NCBI GenBank assembly: GCA_008360955.1
Contig: LUCM01007344.1
Location: 508,718 to 572,717, forward strand
Source: Fasciolopsis buskii
Taxonomy: Eukaryota > Platyhelminthes > Trematoda > Plagiorchiida > Fasciolidae
Reading direction: 5' to 3'
DNA length: 64,000 nucleotides
Shown here: positions 54,226 through 64,000 of the stretch, one piece after another
Layout: every line of letters begins with the position of its first letter
How positions within the stretch are numbered: the first letter of the stretch is position 1
Notes under the pieces: model-generated
Databases searched by the model: none
What the model was told of the DNA's origin: nothing
Seen by the model: the letters and a program-made list of their open reading frames with translations, nothing else
Made by a program: the position numbers and the translations under genes

Positions 54226-57200
54226 AGTTTAACACCTTATCACCATTGTGTAGCGTCAGCCTATACATGACTGCTATGAAACGAGCATAAGCTCCAAAAA
54301 TCCAGAACTTAGTATCTTAAAAGTAGGAGTGGAACAAACGGTCTAAATAGGTTAAGAGAAATAACAAGGACAACGACAGCCAAATTTCACCCATAGAGCG
54401 CTATCAAAGTTTTTCTCGTTTCAGTGTCGGCTAGAATCTCGGAGCAGTTAGACAATATATACAAGCAACAGAAACTGAAATCATAGAAGCATTTAATTCT
54501 CATTAGGCCACTAGCGGGTAGCTACATCAATTCATAGTGACGGATTCATATAAGTCTTCCTCTACCATATGCGGCCCATGGTCCCAAAACTCACTACCAA
54601 TAATCAGCTTTTGTTTTCTCGTGAAGGCAATGGCCGCTGCCAACTTGGTAGTTTTTCTCTCCAAGTGCGCTGATTGTAATTTTCGACTACTCAGACTAGC
54701 AAAACGGACCTGAGGTTTCGCGTTCTTGTCGCTTCGAGGAATTATGGTCTGAAGTCATTTATTGCTAAGGCTGAGAGTTGGTAGATCACAATATCGATAC
54801 TAAGCATCAGTATAGCAGACACTGGCACAAATCAGTGTATGCCTAAACACATAATCAGGACTCTCGGTTGATCAGTCGAGGACCAATCATACACGGTACT
54901 GATCAGTATCGATCGTTCGCCGCATGACTCACAATGTACGAAATTAACGTAAAGCCAAGCAAAAAGGAAATATTGGTTATTGTTTCTAGGCTACTTACAA
55001 ATAACGGGATGACCAGCGAAATGCAGACTTGTAAACTGCGAAATTCTTTGGCATGGCTAGCAGAGCATATCTTGGATTACACCGGAACTCGTCCCATGCC
55101 TTCGGCCCAAATTCCGCCGGGGTCAACAACATTTATTGTTTGGGTCGAGATATAGATATTCATGGAGTGAGTGAGACTAAAATTCAGAACCACTGTTTTT
55201 AAGAATCAGTTCTAAGTAACATTTTACGTTACTTTAAATTAATCGACATGATTTGCTTCTTTTAAATGTGTTGGTCTGAGCACAGTAGTTCGAATGCCAA
55301 GCCGCTGATATCCTGCTTCTCGACATTATCACTCAGGCTGTATTGAACTGAAGTGTTGTGTGGCCTTGAAATATTAAAAATCAAAGTTGTAAAGAGCCTA
55401 CATTCGGTTTCATACAAAACTGTTCTAGTGGAAAGTGAGTCGAATCCTGGGGAAGACGGCGCGTTTCCCGCCCTATCTATTCCTGAAAGACTGAAGTTAG
55501 GTTCTCTGTTCAGTGGCTGGTGAAAGAGGCTCAGGCTGCCTTTCCGAAAACAAGCCACGCTTTTGTTTGACCTCCACATGTGCAACACAAACCCATCCAG
55601 GTCGACAGGTGAAGAATTAGTACACATGAGGTCATATGTGACAGTTTAAGATTAGACCAAAGCGATATTTTGTAAAGATGAAGATTGCTCCAATGGAGAA
55701 GAGTTCGTTCACTTCTATGGTTTTTGTGCCGTCAGAGTACCGACTCTATAAGATCTGCATATTTGAAGCATCTCCGGCTGTCATTCAGTTGCTTTAATGA
55801 TTATAGACCAAGCTGCCAGGTTCCTAGCTCTCAAGTCCGAGGTTGGTTTCATTGGAATAAAGTTGTCTTTGTTTAGGGGAAACAGCTAAATCAAAACAGT
55901 TTGTTGTATATTGGTCCTGAGTGAAGTATCGCATTCTTTGTCATTCTACCAACTTGCTTGATTATGCATGTCTGGTTGTTTCCGAGCCAGATCGTCGGCC
56001 AAAGTGCTGGAGACCAGGGAGCATGGACACTCAACTGGCTGTATGATCGCGACACATTTAAGAAGCACAATGTGAAAACCCCAACCTCATTCGCAGATTT
56101 TCACAAATCTTCCCCGAGCAAGCAGCGGTCATTTCAAATTTACAGATCTGCAATACCGTTTGGAAGATTCTGACTATTGTTTGCAAAAGAAGTTTAAAGT
56201 TTGGACGAGACCAGTCACCATTATATGCAAGTTAAGTTGGAGTAAAAACCGGTGCTCCAAAAATGAATCGAGAAAAACAAAGCCGCTGCATATTTCAAAC
56301 ATCCTTGGTAAAGTACATTGGACATACTGACAGAAAAACTTGTTCGTTGTGAACGTCAGAAGTGGAGAAGGCTTTGCAAATTTATGAGGATTTTTGCATT
56401 CTGAGCTTGTTCATTTCATTCCGATTCACCTGGGACATATTCCACTGGTCTAAGTGTGACTGTTTCTTGTTCGAGAATATCTGCTGAGAGATACTGAAGT
56501 AATCTTTGCAGCTGGCATATTGAAACAGTTGTCTTTAAACGTTTTAGACAAATCTAACTAATGAAATCTTTTCAACCGTGTTTCCTTCGTTAGCAAAGCG
56601 GCCGTCGGCTGCTCAAGTGAAACCGGATTACTGATCCTACGGAAAGCGTACTGAGCAAGTGAGGATTACTTCAGGAAGTCTGCAGTGTATGATGCGATCG
56701 TCGCCGGGATCCATGAGTTTTACTCTCAGCCTGACACGAACAGATGAAACAAATTGTAACCATTTTCAAACGTATTATTTTTCTTGCCTTCAGTGATAGT
56801 GTGATCAATCACGAGCACTCACTCTGACGAACAAATTCTCCCATGCTATTAGATGAATTCCTTAGAAATTGACTTCATTGGTTCAACCATTTGTGATAAC
56901 TGTAATCAAACTGGTTTCTGATTCAAGCGATTACATTTTGCACTCTCTATTAACCTCAGTTCGAAGGCTATGATTGAATTGCGAATACAATTCATACTCA
57001 GCTAATGCTCCTGCTAATCTGGGATTCGATCAGTTAATTCCAATTCGGTCACTGGGAGCCTAGCCATCTGATGCCAGTTTGAAACGACACACTGATGTCG
57101 TGTTTCGAAGGAACTTGCAAATGCGGAATTCCGTATTTGAACACTTAGATGTTAAATTCAATTAGCAATGAGCTGAGATCTTTCCGCAGCTTTGTGTAAC

Positions 57201-57581
57201 ATGGTAAGTCACTGACAAAAATGTTCAAGACGTGAAACAACTTGTATTTTCCTGCCATTTTTTTAGGAAAGGAGGCCTATGCACTCACCGAAAACTTTGT
57301 CTGTCCGTAAACTCCAGTGTGTTTGAAAAGTACCTAAATAAAATCAATGCTTTTGGTGCATGCTTTTCCAGTAAATTTTGAAACAACCGAGTGAGTCCAT
57401 TTCCGTAAATTGACGCGAAAAGAGGCTGGGAGCTTTAGACTCCTACTGTGAACTCGAGCAGCCAAATAGAGCTTTGGAGGAAAATTAGAAATACGATAGG
57501 AAAATCGTTTTATTCCTGGTGTTAGTCATATAGAACTGCACCAAAAGCTTTCGCTAATTGAATAGAGTATATTACAGTCCG

Positions 57582-57991
57582 TTCGGGTTGTTTGTGAAAA
57601 GCATGGAGATATGAAGGCCACCACGAATGAAAGCGTCATTACTCTAGATGACAACACTAATGGAGTCCCCAAAAGTCAAATGCTCATGCGGGGAATTTCA
57701 GAAGGAATAACAGTAATTGCGAATGTCTTGACCGGGGTCTTGCAATCATCTGAATTCCGACGTCGAACTGGAGTCAATTTGGAAACTGCTAATTTTGTAA
57801 TGGTTTGCATTCCCGGCATAGTCGGCCGTATCAAAAATTCATATTTTATGGATGTGATAAACTTGGACAACAGTAAATTTATCAGATCTTGCAAATCGAT
57901 GCACTCTGACGATACTCCGTCTGGTGACATTCGTTTCAGATTCCAATCAATCTCATTAAAAGCTGACTGTACAAAATCGGCGCTGCATTAA
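57582..57991 (+). other. Orphan open frame, up to 136 codons, function unknown
   Basis: ATG at 57611 gives 126 codons. The frame is open upstream to an acceptor-like ATATTACAG ending at 57581, so it could be a terminal exon. The translation is protein-like in composition (ISEGITVIANVLTGVLQSSE, then ETANFVMVCIPGIVGRIKNS) with no motif I can name. The stop is TAA at 57989. No neighbours support it. It could be part of a gene, a transposon ORF relic, or chance. Confidence 0.25.
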
Positions 57992-60900
57992 ACCTGCAGC
58001 TCCTAATCGCACCTCGGACAATTTCACTGTTGACAGTAATACTATGGGGTCCTCTATTCCAAAGCTCAAGTAAAGGGACTTTCGCCATACTTTGCTCATC
58101 ATAAGTGATATCACTAGAAATTTCATTCCGGTCCTAGGCATAATCACTATTTACATTTCTGATCTTTAGGGCGATATTTCATTGCGATTTTGTCCCGACA
58201 GATTCTGATCATTCTGTTTTGGTACCAACTTCACTGAAGTCATTTAAACTTTCGATAATCGCTGCGTTCTAGCCCTGACAGTGATTGTACTTTGAGGAAT
58301 TTAAACTGTGCGTGAATCAACTTGATTCTCAGTTGACGAATTCTTCCTGATGACTATGATTTCAGAGTCTCTCATAGGAGAAACTTAAATATGTTGCTAT
58401 CATGAGACCAGGTGTCACAATACCCTGTTGGTGATCGTCACAGCTGCATCCGATTGCTCGAGGCTTCGGTTTCCTGACTTGCTCGCTTGTTTGTATGAAC
58501 ATGTCTCAACTGTAAACTGGTTAGTGAAATTATATTGTCATTTCGTGTCATCTCCTACTGTTACTTGGTCATAACCGGCTCAGGGCAATCAGTATAACGG
58601 GACATACTCTAACAATGTGTGTATGTTTGCCGAAAGGAAACGTGCCCGGTCTCTCTTACCGTGTTTTATCCCCTAGTCAGTTCGTTTTACAGAGGTCACT
58701 AGGTTGCCCGAAGCTGGTGTTTACGGTTCTCGTGCATTCAAGGCGGCAGTAAATTAATTTGGAGATATACGTAAAGCAATAAGTACAACGACAAAAATCG
58801 CGAGTTTCACCCAGATACGTTAGTGCAACATATGATCTGGTTTGGCGATGGCGCTAACTTCAGCAAGTTGCCTGCACCCTAGTCCAGTTCCATGTCACTT
58901 AATCAGGCGCGGACGATCAAATGGGCTCTGGCTGGTCAACACGATGGCTTCATTCAACTATCATGATCGAACGGCTTACGTAGATCCACACAAGTTAAAG
59001 CAAACTAGCCGACTGCCCCCGTCTGACAGGCTCGTCTATTATTTGGTCGTCTTGTAGAAGCCCTCCCTCGATAGCTTCTGAGCTGGTCACTTTCAATCAC
59101 TCCGCTGATTGGAGCCCTTTGCTGATTTCGCACTTGGCTGCAAGCCTGTGTTGGCTCATCTGAAATCAGAGGATTTTTACCATCGGCCCTGTTCTTCTGG
59201 GTTCAATCATGCTTCACTGTTGCATGACACCGTACCGAAGAAAAGTGGCCTTGCACTTCTGGCACCGCACGCAGTCTCCCCTTGCCGATGTAAAAATGCA
59301 TCATACTACGGTGCTCGTTCCAGTTCTCGAGATTGCGCATTTCTGGCGCACCTAAACCCCTCTGATTGTTTACATAGTTGCAGCTAGCGTGCGGTAGATG
59401 TTTTAGGAACCAATCCTCACCAAACTATATGAGTTTGTTAGATCAGTTTTAGCAAAGTAATTGATTTATGTCCAGTTATCTTACTCTACACGACGTAATC
59501 ATTGTTATTCTTCGGTTACCCAAAGAAATAACAAATTATAATAATAGTACTAATGAAAGATTTTCAATTGCTTTCTCTTTGTTTTACGACTAATGCACAG
59601 TATTGCAGCAAGAGACTGCAGTCATCAAAGGCTGTTGAGAGGAAGGAGGATTGGTAGATGGTGGGGGAAGGGGGACCTGCAACCCGATTGACCAAGGCAC
59701 AGAGTATCAAAGAACTCTACACACTCGAAATACTTACTTTCCACTCCATCTCTCGTTATTTTAACATATCGCATGTTTCTATCGGTCGGGTACAGATGAC
59801 ATGACGTGCACAGAAGTGACGCCGCACTTATAAGAACAAGCAGAGCGGTTTCCATTAGGATTCTCCTTTAGTAGTGCTACTGAAATTTGACGTTGGGAAA
59901 TGAGTGCGGCCCCATGGTGATTACATTGTGCCAAGCATTCCTCGGTTAAGAGTTACACATTAGTTACGCCATTTTCGTACAAACGTAACGTACCATATGA
60001 ATCTGTTCGAGATAATCCACTCAAGAAATGTCACGCGGTTGTTATATTTCCGTTTTACCCTCCAGGGGATGTGGCGAATGTAGTGGACGGGAATGATGTC
60101 TGGACGTCTACCAGTAAACCGCGAAACATATGGCACATAGACAGCACAGAAGTGAATGCCCAGTTGCATGAATAGCATGAATTATCCACTAAATAACACT
60201 AGGACTTGTGCTTAGTGCATCATGACGCACAACTTAGGCGCCCTAGAGCACGCGCAGAGATGTCATCTGTTTAATCGGCTTTGACCCCTCCCTAGTATAC
60301 TGGATGTCTTCGACTTTTCCAGTAGAAGATTTATGAATGAAGCCTGGAATGTTCTTGAGGCGAAGTTAACTGTATCTGTGACTTCCAATCCGCAGCGCGC
60401 AGGTCGTTCGCTGCTGTATTGATTTTCATTGTTAGTATTGATGCCGGCTGACTGGCCTATTGGGCTTTGCTTGAATTTGATCTCTTCCTCTGTTGTCCAT
60501 CTTAGATTGAGTCACTTGCGCACACCATCGAACAGCTAAAACTAGTTCGAGCTGATAGACACAAAATGTCATCCTGATTGCGAAGACGGTTTAAGAGCGA
60601 CCGTTATCGAAAGTGAGAATTCGTTGCTGTCCTAGTTGTTGCCCAGTCGGAGTCACGACACCTTTTATTTGCATTCACCGTCCTGCGACAGGTTGACCAA
60701 GTGGGCTAATTTGCACAGTGGACTGATTTGCGCGTGCGCGCGTTTATCTGCAGATCTGATCGCGTTTGTCGGCACACAGACTAGACTCAACGTTAGCCAC
60801 AAACTTGGTTCTTACAAGAATGTCAAAGTATTAGGAGCGAGAGTTGTGGTTTAGGGGAAATAAGTCACACGTCAGGAGTCTTTTTTCATGGGTAAGATGT

Positions 60901-63900
60901 GACGCCTGGTTCCCGAACTCTGACGCGAAGTTCTCGAACTGCGGAAGTTGACGCCTCAGGGAAGGAATATGGTTTAACTAACTCTGGTTGCACTGAATTG
61001 TGTCTGCACAAACGTGGGCATGAACGAGTGTATGCACTACAACCACTAAGTTTAGACTTCCAGGATGATCGGAAAACTGCAAAACAAAGGCGATGGGGAA
61101 AACGATATGATTAGTTAGAATATTCCGAAAAAAAGCAAAATGGTCACCTAACCTCATGTAAGAGAGGTGAAACAAGCAGAAATTTAGAATATATTCGGAA
61201 TACGTTTCATATGAACCGGCCAAGCCAATGACAATGTGAGCGAAGGGGCCGTGTTCCTATTTTCTACCTAGCACTTCAGTGAGTTGACAATCAACCCAAT
61301 TATCTCTCCCCTTTGTAAGTTATCATCATTGGAAACATTCTAGATCATAAGAGGTTATATCTGGCTTCTGCTGGCAACTAGGTAATTGAAAATAACAAAA
61401 CGGAAAACAATGAGGTGGTGTTCACCGATCACTCGCTTTTAGGTCTGATGGCAAAAATTTTTTCATGTGCTATACCATCTAAAAAGTATTGAACACAAAG
61501 CGTGGTGGACAATAATTATGGCAATTTCCTGGTCATTTCTTAATGTTCTCACTTAATTCATTCATTAAACGATGCCTAGTGAGTTATGTTCATAAGTACC
61601 ATCCCAATGTAAGTTGTAACTTTTCTCCTGGATAGTTTTTTCTGTTAAGCGGAGTTTCCCATTGCTGCTGTTCAGTGCACGCGATCGTACCGGAACTCAC
61701 TCCATAAAAATCAACTGATGAAAAGTTTTGGAGATGCTACTTTCGTTCATGCTGAAACCGACGGAAGTCACGTGGATTGGTCACTTGCGCCTTTGAAGCG
61801 TGGATGTTCAAACGCCCACCAGCACCGTTGTGAGACTGCAATAGGCACCTCAAGAAGCACAGTCAGACAGCTTACTCTGGTCGGCAACGCATACCTTTTG
61901 AGGATATCTCACCTATCCTCAGTGGTTAGCCTGAATCTACAGCTTTGCTTTTACTTACTGAGCATAGGAAATATCACGACGAAGTGAGAAGTTAACCGCC
62001 GTAACACAAAACTGATTAACTCCGCTTAGTGAGAAAAGACAGATAAGTGAAATAGACTTATTAGACTGTAATTTTGCGAAGTGATTTACAATTCAAAAAA
62101 GTCAACATGAGTATTTCGACAACACCAATTGCTTGAATGGCCCTATCGTAGGCCGCAGAAAGGCTGACTGTTCTCGTGCTTCTCGATGACAGTGAGCGGT
62201 ATCAGCTACCAATCGGTGGTGTCTCTAATTCTCATCACACAATCAGATGAATTTGGCCAGGCAACAATGAGGTCTAGTGGTTAATAAGCCGGCGGAGGGC
62301 AAGTGGTTGACACCGAGGCATTTCAATCTGGAGGCAGCCCTCAGTCGGCAGCGAATTGGGCCTTGAGAACGCTGTCGTCTCATTTGAAAAGAAAGTAAAA
62401 TATTAGAGGATAAAAGATAGCTTTTACTCCCAAATAAACGTGGGACGTGGCAAAATTCATCGGATAATTCCTCAGCTAATCACAACATTATGCTACCAAT
62501 CTTCAACAAGCAAACCAACGCATGATGCAAGTCAGTTTCACTGTTAATCGAATCTGATTCCCTAATCCATCCCATTTTAGCTTCCGCCACAAGAACCACT
62601 TGAAATTTGCCCATTAATCTTGAGTGTAGCATCGGCCGTGGCGGCAAAACTGAACGGAATCCTCAACCAATCGCTGAAAACCGAAGGCAATTAACAGTTA
62701 TAGGAAGTATAGCAGGAATACAAGTTGAGGGCGTAGAGTTACGAGCCCACTAATGGGAGGTACAAAACAACCATTCACTGAGTAGATCGTTTGCTGCATG
62801 AATGGGGCCCGTTTACACAAACCGAGCGACAGTGATCGACAAATTCACGGGCGTTTGCCACGTGACAGGGAGCTGGATAATTCGCATGCTTACGCAGTGT
62901 GCAGGGGAGTGTGCATACGGTGTGTGTGATGTACCTAACGATCCACCCACGGTTCCATTACGGAGACCTATCCGAGAAAGAAAACGGAGATTTAACGTGC
63001 ATTTTTGATCGTAAATTTTTGTAAACAACTGGTTTTATTCTACATATTAATTTAAAAGTGATGGAAATAAACCATGAGAAGGTGAACAAAAAGTTTAACT
63101 AATTAGACGTTAACACAGGCAAAATTTTACACCAGACCCTCTATAAAACAATTAGTTAGTTGAGCAATATACACACCCCATGAAACTGGAACGAACTCCA
63201 TTCATGCGTCACGTCATGTTCGGTGAAATAATATGGCCTGAGGTCTACCTTTGGCCACAGAGGCTAAGACCAATTGGCTGGTGAAATGTATGCAAATTGC
63301 AAGGGGGACATTTTCACTGCGTTTTTTCTCCAATGAAGTAAATCGAGTTAAAACAGCTTGGCAGTTTCTGAAGTCGGTCATGAGACGGTATAGACTGACT
63401 TAGCCGCGCAGAGTCAGGCAAGAAGAATTAATTTCATCTTTGTGAAATTTTCCTTTCCATCTTCCTTCGATTAAACAAAAGTCAAATAAATATCTCGATT
63501 TTGACTCGTCGTTCGACTAATGTCAAGATTCTTAGGAATGAGGTGGTAGCTCATATCTCTATGGAAGTGCTAAAAAACGGAACGTTATACTGTTGTGAAC
63601 TGGACAAATGGAAGGTTGATGAGTTGCCTTGAAAATGGACATCCGCACGTATACCATCGGTCGGTGATCGATCCATTTAAAGAAGATACACAACGTTAAC
63701 GAGGGCATAAGCACGAAGGAATAATCGACTTCGAACAGTGCATTTGTCAGGGTGATCGATCTACTCAACTTCCACTCGTCTGAGTCGACTACGTGTGAGT
63801 AACTACAGGTTTCGACCTGCTGTGTTGCTACAATCTGTTGACGGAGGTACTGCAAACTCAACGAATAAACAGATTTATATCGCAGTCATTGCGCGAACAA

Positions 63901-64000
63901 TATAGGAGGATGCAATACATTTTGCGCTGCTGTGTAGAATGCGTTTTTGGGGAAAGCTGTGCGAAACTGTCCACAGAGGAATGGGAAGTTTTCCGAGACA
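57992..64000. other. Right end of window, no recognisable gene
   Basis: Six kb with short frames only. A tRNA-like A box candidate lies at 62268, and a short + strand frame at 62802-63008 has an Arg-rich end. The rest, including 59109-59387 (+) and 63559-63861 (-, 100 codons), shows nothing I recognise. Confidence 0.5.
62268..62400 (+). mobile_element. Possible decayed tRNA-like SINE
   Basis: TGAGGTCTAGTGGTTAATAA at 62268 fits a tRNA A box (GGTCTAGTGG), and about 40 bases later ATTTCAATCTGGA (62320) is a loose B box match. The following sequence does not resemble the SINE at 52186, so it would be a different family. Spacing and B box are imperfect, so this is a weak call. Confidence 0.35.

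Larger units (their letters stand above)
52373..57581. other. Intergenic stretch, orphan frames and small repeats only
   Basis: About 5.2 kb. Contains the orphan frame 53449-53925, a 13-bp perfect hairpin at 53677-53713 and a short GTA run at 54208. Frames at 54934-55155 (+), 55262-55627 (-, 121 codons) and 55958-56173 (+) were read and match nothing I know. Confidence 0.5.

Overview
This window is nuclear DNA from an animal (eukaryote). Gene density is low, introns are long, splice sites are GT/AG, and the non-coding sequence holds worn non-LTR retrotransposon pieces and a tRNA-derived SINE. My best guess is a flatworm, probably a digenean fluke, because of the style of the retrotransposon remnants and the long-intron layout. 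No species marker (rRNA, mitochondrial DNA or spliced-leader gene) was found, so the organism is inference only. There is no sign of bacterial operons.

Two protein-coding genes are certain. (1) On the + strand, DNALI1 (p28, axonemal inner-arm dynein light chain) has two coding exons, 7088-7546 and 19042-19440. They join in phase 0 across an intron of about 11.5 kb and give a full-length 285-residue protein. (2) On the - strand, a Pitx-type paired-like homeobox gene has two coding exons, 35567-34941 and 28920-27025. Its 6.0 kb phase-0 intron splits the homeodomain between residues 46 and 47, and the product is about 840 residues. The two genes converge: their stop codons lie about 7.6 kb apart. 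One product is a structural part of motile cilia and flagella, the other a developmental transcription factor; nothing in the sequence links their functions.

The rest is intron and intergenic DNA. By position: 1-7087 has no recognisable gene. The DNALI1 intron carries a striking 350-bp near-perfect palindrome (13028-13377) and a small 17-bp tandem repeat. A (CAGA)n microsatellite of about 110 bp begins 70 bases after the DNALI1 stop. A worn LINE 3' end lies at 25655-26050, downstream of the Pitx stop, and a related one at 33135-33445, inside the Pitx intron. A longer decayed LINE reverse-transcriptase region (about 1.4 kb, - strand) lies at 49515-50945. A SINE with clear A and B boxes lies at 52186-52372, with weaker relatives near 36222 and 42406. 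The last 11 kb holds only orphan open frames and short repeats.

Several unexplained open frames (24965-25297, 37747-38166, 57582-57991, 53449-53925 and a pair inside the DNALI1 intron) are recorded at low confidence. I did not find a clearly new multi-gene system. The most unusual object is the long intronic hairpin, followed by the very long Pitx protein without a visible OAR motif.
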